This document shows positions 1 to 5,995 of a stretch of DNA of 11,402 bases, in pieces (position 1 is the first letter of the stretch; each line of letters starts with the position of its first letter). Made by a program: the position numbers and the translations under genes. The DNA comes from RBG-16-57-9 sp964462185 (lineage in GTDB: Archaea > Thermoproteota > Bathyarchaeia > TCS64). The stretch spans positions 1-11,402 of the forward strand of contig CAYWWV010000037.1 of assembly GCA_964462185.1 (NCBI GenBank), read 5' to 3'. The notes beneath the pieces are model-generated. The model was not told the DNA's origin and searched no databases. It worked only from the letters and a program-made list of their open reading frames with translations.

Positions 1-51
1 GAGGAGCCATAAAAAGGCTTAAAACCCCCTGAATCCAGAAAAAAACATAGC
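1..51 (+). promoter_or_regulatory. Probable leader-proximal end of the CRISPR array
   Basis: This A-rich stretch lies directly before the first intact repeat. The array reads left to right, because the repeats end in ATTGAAAC (the usual crRNA 5' handle) and the damaged repeat is at the far right. The leader should therefore be on this side. AT-rich runs at 11-15 and 18-24 (CTTAAAA) could be a TATA-like element about 25-30 bases before the first repeat. Only 51 bases are visible, so the leader is incomplete and the promoter call is inference. Confidence 0.45.
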
Positions 52-461
52 CTTCGAGAGACCGATCCAACAAAACAAGGATTGAAACTCCATGGTGGGC
101 TGTGGCTACCGGAGCCTCAAGCTCCTTCGAGAGACCGATCCAACAAAACAAGGATTGAAACTTGTTGGCCAGCACGTACTCGTAGAAGCTGCTGTCCGAA
201 GTCTTCGAGAGACCGATCCAACAAAACAAGGATTGAAACCGGGATATGGTACAGCCGGGGAGACACAGGCGTATGGTACTTCGAGAGACCGATCCAACAA
301 AACAAGGATTGAAACTTGTTGGCCAGCACGTACTCGTAGAAGCTGCTGTCCGAAGTCTTCGAGAGACCGATCCAACAAAACAAGGATTGAAACCGGGATA
401 TGGTACAGCCGGGGAGACACAGGCGTATGGTACTTCGAGAGACCGATCCAACAAAACAAGG
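52..461 (+). CRISPR. CRISPR array: 5 full repeats, 1 degenerate terminal repeat, 5 spacers (3 distinct)
   Basis: A 37-base direct repeat begins CTTCGAGAGACC and ends GGATTGAAAC. Exact copies lie at 52-88, 125-161, 203-239, 279-315 and 357-393. A sixth copy at 433-461 matches the first 29 bases and then diverges. Spacers are 89-124 (36 bases), 162-202 (41), 240-278 (39), 316-356 (41) and 394-432 (39). Spacer 4 is identical to spacer 2 and spacer 5 to spacer 3. The repeat can form only a weak stem (ATCC/GGAT around a 10-base loop), so it is essentially unstructured. With the ATTGAAAC end this suits archaeal type I-A/I-B or III systems processed by Cas6, by family knowledge. No cas genes are in the window, so the array depends on genes elsewhere. 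The degenerate end marks the old, leader-distal side. Confidence 0.97.
125..432 (+). repeat. Perfect tandem duplication of two CRISPR repeat-spacer units (154 bases x 2)
   Basis: Bases 125-278 (repeat, 41-base spacer, repeat, 39-base spacer) recur base for base at 279-432. The period of 154 continues into the first 29 bases of the terminal repeat. Such a block is what unequal recombination between direct repeats would give. A short-read assembly error in a repetitive array would look the same. Confidence 0.95.
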
Positions 462-534
462 CTTTCTTCTCCTTCTGGGTTTTCCGGGAGCTTGGCCAAT
501 AAGTTTCAACGCCGTGGGCCCAAGCTGGGGAGGG

Positions 535-567
535 AACCCCTATTAAGGGACACCCCTAAGAGGGGTT
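535..567. promoter_or_regulatory. Cluster of overlapping inverted repeats before the small ORF
   Basis: AACCCCT at 535-541 is the exact reverse complement of AGGGGTT at 561-567. CCCT (538-541) also pairs with AGGG (546-549) across a 4-base loop. CCCCT (553-557) pairs with AGGGG (561-565) across a 3-base loop. These pairings exclude each other. They cover a TATA-like TATTAAG (541-547) and the GAGGGG (560-565) that would serve as ribosome binding site for the ORF at 569. It could be an operator around the TATA box or an RNA switch hiding the binding site. No T-run follows, so a bacterial-type terminator is unlikely. Function is inferred; the pairing is seen. Confidence 0.4.
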
Positions 568-568
568 G

Positions 569-733
569 ATGAAGCCGGGTCGCCTGGGAGGGGTCTGCAT
601 CTACGCCTGGAGGTGCCTCGGCTACCGGCCCCACGCGGCGGCCTGCAACCGGGAGGGTGGCGGCCCCTTTTGCGGTTGGTGGAGGCAGTACAGCGGCCAC
701 CAGCCCAAGGCTCCCGCTAAACGCCCACCTTAG
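569..733 (+). CDS. Small cysteine-rich protein, 54 residues, function unknown
   Basis: An ATG-to-TAG frame of 54 codons with four cysteines at 10, 16, 26 and 35 (spacings C-x5-C-x9-C-x8-C). Aromatic residues cluster in CIYAWRC (10-16) and FCGWW (34-38), GGG is at 30-32, and the basic, proline-rich tail lacks cysteine. The even cysteine spacing suggests a zinc-binding knuckle. From memory, archaeal genomes contain unnamed small proteins with a similar C-x5-C..Y..C..GG..CG..R pattern, which I could not check. GAGGGG stands 3 bases before the start, which is tight. A TATA-like TATTAAG lies about 22-28 bases before the ATG, so leaderless expression is possible. The frame ends 21 bases short of the convergent PEP carboxykinase stop and fills an otherwise empty gap. 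No signal peptide or membrane segment is visible. It might be a chance frame in GC-rich DNA, but the composition argues for a real gene. Confidence 0.55.
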   Translation: MKPGRLGGVCIYAWRCLGYRPHAAACNREGGGPFCGWWRQYSGHQPKAPAKRPP

Positions 734-754
734 GCCACACCGGGTTCTGGGGGT

Positions 755-2617
755 TTACTCGAAGTATTTGGGGGAGACCACCTCCCCCACCTTGGCCAGC
801 TCTTCTAGGCCCTCCTTAACCCGACGGTGAACCCTCCAGAACTCTGGTGGGACTTCCTCCCCCTTGTAGAACTCCTCCACCCTGGCCAGCTTCTCCAGGT
901 ATTTGGTCACCCGTATGCTGAACTGGGTCTCATACTCCTCCCAGGTGTAATCCCGTTGGAAGACCTCCTGGAAGAGCCCGGCCAGGTCTCGGTGTCTGGG
1001 GATGAGGCCCACCGGGGTCTCCAGCGCCCCATACTCGCCGTGGACCCTTCCCTCGGCCCAGAGGAGCCAGACCTTCTTGTCCAGCTTGGTGTTGGTGTAC
1101 TTTCCCTCGTGCTTCAGGAAGTAGTTGGTGCTGAAGACCTTGGGGGGCTCCCTGAGCCCAGCCCCAAACGCCAGGTGGTTGGAGAGGTAGCGGCCCAGGG
1201 GAACCACCATGAAGTCCAGGATGGCCATGGGGTTGGCCACCCGCACACCCGTCCTCCCCAAGGTGGCCGCCGTGGTCTCCGACTCGATGGTGGCCCCCAT
1301 GTAGACCCCGTGTTCCCAGTCCAAGGCCTGGCAGATGGGCACATTGGTGTCGCTGTCCCTCCCCCCGTAGAGGATGCCCCGGACCACCACCCCCTCGGGG
1401 TCGTCCAACGCCGGGTCCACGTTCTCCAGCTCCTTCAACCTGATGGTGTACCTGGCGTTGCGGTGAGCCAGGGGGACTTCCACGCCATTGCTGTCTTTGA
1501 TCCCCTTCCTCCACTCCCCAAAGTGGTTGCGCCCCTCCGTGGGGTACTCATCCTCCGCTAAGCCCATCCCCAGCCAGTAAGGCCTCCCCTTATACACCAG
1601 GACGTTGCTGAATATGATCTCCCTGGGCGTGGTGAGGGCATTGTAGATAACGGGGTCGTCCACAGGGTTGACATCGGTGATGATCCCGAAGATTCCCTGC
1701 TCTATGTTAACCGCCCTGCACCGCCCCTCATCGTCTGCCCTCAGGTAGGCGATGTCGTCGCCCACTATGGTCTGACCGGAGATCATGGCGGTGCTGGTCT
1801 TGCCGCAGGCGCTGGGGTAGGCCCCGGTGAAGTAGGTGACCCGCTTTTTGCCGGGGGGGTGGACCCCCATGATGAGCATGTGCTCCGTCAGCCAGTCCTC
1901 GTGGTTGGCCTTGTATATGGCCAGGCGCAGGGCCAGCTTCTTCAACCCCAGGCTGTTCCCCGCGTACTGGTTGTTCACCGAGTAGACCTTGTTGTCCAAG
2001 AGGTCCACGTATATTCGACGCTTGTCCACATCCAGGCTGTTACCCCTCTCATCCAGCCTCCCCGCACTGTGGACGAAGGTGAAGAAAGAGGCCCCCGCCC
2101 CCCTCCTCTTAAACTCCTCGTAGCCCGTCCTGTAGAGGATGTCCTCGCTGTGGGCCACGTAGGCGCTGTCGGTGAGCTGGAGGGCTAGGAGGGTGAACCT
2201 GCTTTGGAGGGGGCCAAGGGCGAAGAACCTGACGAAGCACTCCTTCCCCTTCATGGCTCCGTCCAGGTAGCCCAGGACCTCCCTGAGGCCCTCCTTACGG
2301 TCTATGGTGTTGATGGCCTTGCTCATCCTCATCCCAGGGGTGACCAGCACCCTGGTGTTGGCCTTGTCCCTGGCCTGGTCCCTGTACCCGTCCCAGTGAA
2401 CCGTGTGGCCCTCCAACGCCAGGGGGTACTCCTCCCCCCTCTCCAAAGCCGCCCTTCTAACGTAGTCTATCTCGGCCTCGTCGTCGGTGATGACGGTGGC
2501 CTTGGCGGGCTTGCAGAGGGCTAGGAATCTTTCCACCTGCTCCACGACGCTGGGGTTGCCCAGGGCTTGGAGCTTGGCCAGGTTGGCCTCATCCAAGTAT
2601 TCCGAGATTGAGCCCAA
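755..2617 (-). CDS. pckG: Phosphoenolpyruvate carboxykinase (GTP)
   Basis: Catalyses oxaloacetate + GTP to phosphoenolpyruvate + CO2 + GDP in the cytoplasm, the entry step of gluconeogenesis; some archaea run it in reverse. The 620 residues match the usual length of the GTP-dependent family. The P-loop reads YPSACGKTST at 267-276, including the family's reactive cysteine (C271) and Lys273. The substrate/metal region GNSLGLKKLALR is at 220-231, GDDIAYL at 286-292 contributes metal-binding aspartates, and GRNHFGEWRKG is at 362-372. The start is TTG, preceded by AAGGAGGA (2621-2628) with only a few bases of spacing; no upstream in-frame ATG competes. It lies 48 bases downstream of the MFS transporter on the same strand, so the two may be co-transcribed, although AT-rich bases in that gap could hold a separate promoter. 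The 3' end faces the small ORF at 569-733. The enzyme appears intact. Confidence 0.96.
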   Translation of the reverse strand: MGSISEYLDEANLAKLQALGNPSVVEQVERFLALCKPAKATVITDDEAEIDYVRRAALERGEEYPLALEGHTVHWDGYRDQARDKANTRVLVTPGMRMSKAINTIDRKEGLREVLGYLDGAMKGKECFVRFFALGPLQSRFTLLALQLTDSAYVAHSEDILYRTGYEEFKRRGAGASFFTFVHSAGRLDERGNSLDVDKRRIYVDLLDNKVYSVNNQYAGNSLGLKKLALRLAIYKANHEDWLTEHMLIMGVHPPGKKRVTYFTGAYPSACGKTSTAMISGQTIVGDDIAYLRADDEGRCRAVNIEQGIFGIITDVNPVDDPVIYNALTTPREIIFSNVLVYKGRPYWLGMGLAEDEYPTEGRNHFGEWRKGIKDSNGVEVPLAHRNARYTIRLKELENVDPALDDPEGVVVRGILYGGRDSDTNVPICQALDWEHGVYMGATIESETTAATLGRTGVRVANPMAILDFMVVPLGRYLSNHLAFGAGLREPPKVFSTNYFLKHEGKYTNTKLDKKVWLLWAEGRVHGEYGALETPVGLIPRHRDLAGLFQEVFQRDYTWEEYETQFSIRVTKYLEKLARVEEFYKGEEVPPEFWRVHRRVKEGLEELAKVGEVVSPKYFE

Positions 2618-2665
2618 TATTCCTCCTTTATTCTCAGAGGGTCCGGATATTAGGGTATCGGTGGC
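2618..2665 (-). promoter_or_regulatory. Gap between MFS gene and pckG, with a Shine-Dalgarno for pckG
   Basis: Read on the minus strand, this 48-base spacer contains CCTAATATCC (a possible weak TATA-like site) and ends in AAAGGAGGAATA before the TTG start of pckG. The strong Shine-Dalgarno supports the TTG start. Whether transcription starts here or reads through from the transporter gene cannot be decided from sequence. Confidence 0.5.
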
Positions 2666-3874
2666 CTAAGCCGCCTCCTCGGGGGGCTTAACATCCTTAA
2701 ACCTATACCAGAGGAGGACGTCGTAGGCAGCCTTGATGAAGCCCGCCACCAGGAAGGGGGTGCCCAGCCCCATGTATTGCATCAGGTAGCCCGCTATCCC
2801 AGGCCCTATGGCCAGGGTGAAGCTCCGGGGGAGGTTGAGGAGGCTCTGGAAGCGGGCCCTCTCCTCCGGCTTGACGATGGCCATGGTGTAACTCTGCCTG
2901 GTGGGCACGTCCATCTGGCTGAGGAGGCTCCTCCCCAGGTATAGCCCCAAGCTGGTCCACAGGTTGGGCATATAGGGTATGCCCATCATCATAATGTTGG
3001 CAGGTAGGTGGCTGAAGACCATGGTGTTGATCAACCCGATCCTCCTGCTTATCCTCGCTGCAACCATGAAGCTGGCCGCCGCGAGGAGGCTGCTGGCCGA
3101 GAAGACCATCCCTATCCTGTCCATGGTGAGGCCGAAGCGCTCGAAGAGCCAGTAGGCCACCAGGCTCCGGGTGATGAAGGCACCCCCCAGGGCGTCCATG
3201 CTGAACAGCAGGGAAAGCTGAACCAGATACCTTTTTGCCTGGGGGCTGAGGGGGCGAGAGCTCCCCGCCTCCACCTGGACCTCCGCCTCCTCGTCCAACA
3301 AGAGGTAGAGGGCCACCAAGGCCAGGTTGAGGGCCGCGTAGGCCCCGAACATGGCCCTATACGCCCCCAACTCCGTCAACCCCAAACCACGCAGGACCAC
3401 CAGGAGGCCGGTGAAGAGGGAGCCCGTGGCCGTGGCCAGGGAGCCCAAGGTGGTCCTGATGGCGTAGAGCTCGGTCCTCCTCTCGTCTCGGCAGCTCTGG
3501 GCCAGTATCACCCTCTCCAGCATCTGGGCCGCCCCGAAGCCCCCGCTGTATCCCATGGAGGAGAGGATGGCGAAGGCCACCAGCAGGGCCTTGCTGCTGG
3601 TGGTGGCGAATACCAGGCCTGAGGCCGTGGTGAGGAGGCCCAAGGACACCAGCAGCCTCCTCCTCCCCACCCGGCTCTCCAGGAACCCCGCCAAGAGGTT
3701 CAACAAGGTGGAGGAGGCCATCCCCCCCGTCAAAACCAGCCCTATCTGGGTGAGGGAGAACCCTAAACCTTTGAGGTAAATGGCGAAGGAGATGCTCACG
3801 AAGCTGGCGGCGAAGGCCTGGAGAGGACGCGCCGCCAGGAGAAGCTTACCGTTCCGGTCCACCCAGTCAAGCAT
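2666..3874 (-). CDS. Major facilitator superfamily (MFS) transporter, 12 helices
   Basis: A 402-residue integral membrane protein with about twelve hydrophobic segments in two six-helix halves. Approximate positions are 11-33, 41-65, 73-91, 96-113, 137-161, 172-193, then 218-244, 254-275, 281-302, 304-320, 351-369 and 373-391. A charged central loop (about 194-216, EEAEVQVE) separates the halves. The basic loop ESRVGRRRLL after helix 2 (66-75) is the MFS motif A region. The conserved-looking loop DVPTRQSYTMAIVKPEERA (322-340) follows helix 10. MFS carriers move small solutes using ion gradients; the substrate here is not predictable, and both import of an organic acid and drug or metabolite export are possible. 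The ATG start has no Shine-Dalgarno, but a TATA-like AATATTAAG lies about 21-29 bases upstream, which suits a leaderless transcript. It diverges from the creatininase-family gene and precedes pckG. Confidence 0.9.
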   Translation of the reverse strand: MLDWVDRNGKLLLAARPLQAFAASFVSISFAIYLKGLGFSLTQIGLVLTGGMASSTLLNLLAGFLESRVGRRRLLVSLGLLTTASGLVFATTSSKALLVAFAILSSMGYSGGFGAAQMLERVILAQSCRDERRTELYAIRTTLGSLATATGSLFTGLLVVLRGLGLTELGAYRAMFGAYAALNLALVALYLLLDEEAEVQVEAGSSRPLSPQAKRYLVQLSLLFSMDALGGAFITRSLVAYWLFERFGLTMDRIGMVFSASSLLAAASFMVAARISRRIGLINTMVFSHLPANIMMMGIPYMPNLWTSLGLYLGRSLLSQMDVPTRQSYTMAIVKPEERARFQSLLNLPRSFTLAIGPGIAGYLMQYMGLGTPFLVAGFIKAAYDVLLWYRFKDVKPPEEAA

Positions 3875-3952
3875 GAATCAAGAGATAACCTTGTCTTAAT
3901 ATTCCTTCCCACCCGATACAGTTAAACAATCCTTGGGCCAAGACTCTCCTGC
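3875..3952. promoter_or_regulatory. Divergent promoter region between MFS transporter and creatininase-family gene
   Basis: These 78 bases separate two outward-facing ATG codons and are clearly AT-richer than the flanking genes. CTTAATATT at 3895-3903 (minus-strand AATATTAAG) is 21-29 bases from the MFS start. GTTAAACA at 3921-3928 is 25-32 bases before the creatininase ATG. Neither gene has a Shine-Dalgarno. The spacing matches archaeal TATA boxes serving leaderless mRNAs. The shared region hints that transporter and hydrolase could be co-regulated. Confidence 0.5.
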
Positions 3953-4798
3953 ATGTCTGTGAATGGTAGACTCGAGAGGTTTTGGATCCAGGAGCTAACC
4001 CGCCCGGCCTTCGAGGACTGGCTGGAGAACGAGCCGGCCCCCGTGGTCATCATCGGAATAGGGGCCATAGAGCAGCACGGGCTCCACCTGCCCCTGGGCA
4101 CCGACAGCCTGGGGGTCCGCGAGTTCATCCACGAGGTGGCCAAGCGCACCAACAGCGTCTGCATCCACCCCTGCTGGCCCGGGTACAGCCCCCACCACAT
4201 GGCCTTCCCCGGCACGGTGACCTTTAGCAGCGAGACCCTGATGGGGGTGCTGATGGACACCATTGGGAGCTTCGCCCACCACGGGGTCAAGCGCTTCGTC
4301 CTGGTGAACCACCATGGGGGGAACACCCAGACCATGAACCTGGCGGCCCAGCTGGCCAAGCGGGAGTACCGGGTGATGATAGCCACCCCCACGGGGCCAA
4401 ACAACACTGAGCTGGCCAAGAAGATCCAGGAGCGGATGCAGCGGTACCTGGAGGTCCACAGCGGGCCCCGGGAGACGGCCTACGCCCTCCACTACTTCCC
4501 CGAGTTGGTGGAGATGTGGAGGCTGGAGGACTGGGAGAGCGGGGTGGTCCTACCCGACTACCTCCGGGAGTTCATGGACCCCGACAGGGAGGACTACGAG
4601 TTGGTGAGCCAGGTCTTCCAGGCCTGCCTGGGCCCCAACACCGAGGACATCACCAGGAACGGCCAGTACGCCACCACCGACCCCCGCACCGCAGACCCCA
4701 AGGAGGCCGAGGCCAGGATGGAGGAGGCGGTCCAGTTCATGGTGGACTTCATAAACCTCTGGAAAAGCCTCCCCCTCCCCAAGTGGGCCCAAGACTAG
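3953..4798 (+). CDS. Creatininase-family metal-dependent amidohydrolase
   Basis: A 281-residue protein with the metal-site signatures of the creatininase family. GAIEQHGLHLPLGTD (37-51) supplies E40, H42 and D51. GYSPHHMAFPGT is at 77-88, NHHGGN at 119-124, and HSGPRETA (169-176) provides E174. The family hydrolyses amide bonds: creatininase itself, the archaeal riboflavin-pathway deformylase ArfB, and the mycofactocin peptidase MftE are members, so the substrate cannot be set by homology alone. No riboflavin or mycofactocin gene is nearby. The setting, next to an MFS carrier and amino/hydroxy-acid enzymes, favours catabolism of an amide or cyclic amide; that is inference. The ATG is supported by the TATA-like GTTAAACA at 3921-3928. 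The stop codon lies at the rearrangement junction with the CoA-transferase remnant, yet the family's sequence features appear complete. Confidence 0.9.
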   Translation: MSVNGRLERFWIQELTRPAFEDWLENEPAPVVIIGIGAIEQHGLHLPLGTDSLGVREFIHEVAKRTNSVCIHPCWPGYSPHHMAFPGTVTFSSETLMGVLMDTIGSFAHHGVKRFVLVNHHGGNTQTMNLAAQLAKREYRVMIATPTGPNNTELAKKIQERMQRYLEVHSGPRETAYALHYFPELVEMWRLEDWESGVVLPDYLREFMDPDREDYELVSQVFQACLGPNTEDITRNGQYATTDPRTADPKEAEARMEEAVQFMVDFINLWKSLPLPKWAQD

Positions 4799-4967
4799 CC
4801 CACAGGGCGAAGTAGTCTCCGTCGCGGGTGTATTTGGAGACGGCTTCCCTGAGGGTCATGGTTTTGTCCACGAGTCCCCGGGGCTTGTTCTCCGACATCC
4901 ACCTCCTGGCGTCGTCGGGGTGCATCCATGCGAGGAGGGGGGCCTCCCCGCCCTCCAGCTCTCCCAT
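4749..4967 (-). pseudogene. Truncated CoA-transferase subunit A (N-terminal remnant)
   Basis: An ATG lies 5 bases after the dehydrogenase stop and opens a 72-codon frame. Its first 55 residues look like the start of a family I CoA-transferase alpha subunit: ARRWMSENKPRGLVDKTM (20-37), then TLREAVSKYTRDGDYFAL (38-55). In intact relatives DGD-x-x-A-h is followed by a GG-F-G nucleotide-loop segment and about 250 more residues. Here it changes abruptly to WASLGPTWGGGG and runs antisense into the 3' end of the creatininase gene. The homologous part is therefore 4803-4967, and the last 17 residues are out-of-context read-through. The gene was probably part of a dehydrogenase-CoA-transferase A-B operon that lost its distal part. 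The remnant lacks the catalytic region and should be inactive. The identification rests on recall of the family's N-terminus. Confidence 0.7.
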
Positions 4968-4972
4968 GGTTT

Positions 4973-5920
4973 TCACCGCCTCCCTTTCCTGGCCCATATG
5001 AGCTTGTTGAGCTCCACCAGGTATCTGTCCCTCCAGGCCTCCAATTCCTCCAGGGGGGTGTCGCCCACCATCTCCTGCACCCCCGACACCGCCTTCCTCT
5101 TGGCCGACTCGGGGAAGCGTGTCCAGGTGGCCATGGTCTCCAGCCACGCCTCCTTCCGGGTGCCGATGTGGTCCATCAGGTATTTGATCCCCCCCTTACC
5201 GCCCCCCAGGTGGTAGGTCATGAAGGGGCCCATGAAGGCCCACCTGATGCCCGGCCCCGCGGAGACCGCCTTGTCCACGTCCTCGGCTGAGGCCACCCCT
5301 GTGTCCACCAGGTGGAGGGCCTCCCTCCAGAGCACGGCTGAGAGCCTGTTGGCGATGAAGCCTGGGACCTCTTTCCTGACCAGGACGGGGACTCTGCCTA
5401 GGTCCTCCATGAGCTTCATGGTGGTGTCCACCGCCCTGGGGCTGGTCTTGGGGCTGGGGCAGACCTCCACCAGGGGCACCAGGTGGACGGGGTTCCAGGG
5501 ATGGGCCACCAGAGCCCTCTCCGGGTGGAGCCCCATGTCCCGCCCCATCTCGCTCATGGTGAAGCCCGAGGTGCTGCTGGCCAGGACCACGTGGCTGGGG
5601 GCCAGCTGGTCCATCTCGGCGAAGAGCCTCCTCTTGGCCTCCAGGTCCTCGTATATGGACTCGATGACGTAGTCCGCCCCCTCCAGGGCCTCCCCCAGGC
5701 TGGTGGTGGCCTCAAGGAGGCCCCCCTCAGCCCCCTCCAAGAGGCCCGCCTCCAGCAGCGTCGCCACGTGTCCCTCCACCCTCGCCTCGGCCTCCTCCAG
5801 CTTCTCCTCGGTGAGGTCGCAGAGGACCACCTGGTATCCCCGGGTCTTGAGGAGGGCGGCCCAGCCCTGCCCCACCAAGCCCGCCCCAACGCAGGCAACC
5901 CGTTTGACTTCTCTCTCCAT
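4973..5920 (-). CDS. 3-hydroxyacyl-CoA dehydrogenase family protein (lambda-crystallin/L-carnitine dehydrogenase type)
   Basis: An NAD-dependent oxidoreductase of 315 residues acting on a beta-hydroxy acid or its CoA ester in the cytoplasm. The N-terminal Rossmann fold has GAGLVG at 12-17 and Asp35 ending beta-2, which favours NAD over NADP. The catalytic centre is visible as SSTSGF (about 115-120), HPWNPVHLVPLVEV with the likely catalytic His140, and GFIANRL (187-193). The all-helical C-terminal domain carries GPGIRWAFMGPF (222-233), typical of the lambda-crystallin, L-gulonate and carnitine 3-dehydrogenase branch rather than of the fatty-acid beta-oxidation enzymes. The ATG at 5920 is chosen because GGAGGT sits 6 bases upstream; an in-frame TTG at 5938 would put this binding site inside the gene. 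The remnant CoA-transferase follows directly, suggesting oxidation to a 3-oxo acid followed by CoA transfer. The exact substrate is unknown. Confidence 0.88.
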   Translation of the reverse strand: MEREVKRVACVGAGLVGQGWAALLKTRGYQVVLCDLTEEKLEEAEARVEGHVATLLEAGLLEGAEGGLLEATTSLGEALEGADYVIESIYEDLEAKRRLFAEMDQLAPSHVVLASSTSGFTMSEMGRDMGLHPERALVAHPWNPVHLVPLVEVCPSPKTSPRAVDTTMKLMEDLGRVPVLVRKEVPGFIANRLSAVLWREALHLVDTGVASAEDVDKAVSAGPGIRWAFMGPFMTYHLGGGKGGIKYLMDHIGTRKEAWLETMATWTRFPESAKRKAVSGVQEMVGDTPLEELEAWRDRYLVELNKLIWARKGRR

Positions 5921-5995
5921 GGGTTTACCTCCCCCCAACAGGTTTTCACGTTTGCCCCCCGCTACCGTTAAGTTCCCTTAAACCCATGGGGCTCC
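5921..5995. promoter_or_regulatory. Divergent promoter region between dehydrogenase and aminotransferase
   Basis: A 75-base spacer between divergent starts. For the plus-strand aminotransferase, GTTAAGTT at 5967-5974 lies 22-29 bases before an ATG without Shine-Dalgarno, fitting a leaderless transcript. For the minus-strand dehydrogenase, the same AT-rich patch (TTTAAGG/CTTAACG on that strand, 5964-5983) would drive a short leader carrying GGAGGT (5927-5932), 6 bases before its ATG. Shared control of the two genes is plausible. Confidence 0.5.

Noticed and set aside
503..510. GTTTCAAC, resembling the reverse complement of the repeat end
   Set aside because: Only seven bases match the repeat end in inverse orientation; chance is likely and no spacer-like spacing follows.
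82..569. Several overlapping open frames across the CRISPR array, on both strands
   Set aside because: They translate the 37-base repeats over and over (RDRSNKT, ERPIQQNK) and depend on the repeat length, so they are not genes.
506..700. 64-codon minus-strand frame in the CRISPR-pckG gap
   Set aside because: No motif or promoter; the opposite-strand Cys4 ORF is a better explanation of the same DNA.
827..1561. 244-codon plus-strand open frame opposite pckG
   Set aside because: Shadow frame; low-complexity composition and no family features, while pckG covers the same bases with its P-loop and metal residues.
4749..5147. 132-codon minus-strand frame taken as one gene
   Set aside because: Its first 60 residues are an out-of-frame reading of the dehydrogenase 3' end; only the part from the ATG at 4967 has family resemblance.
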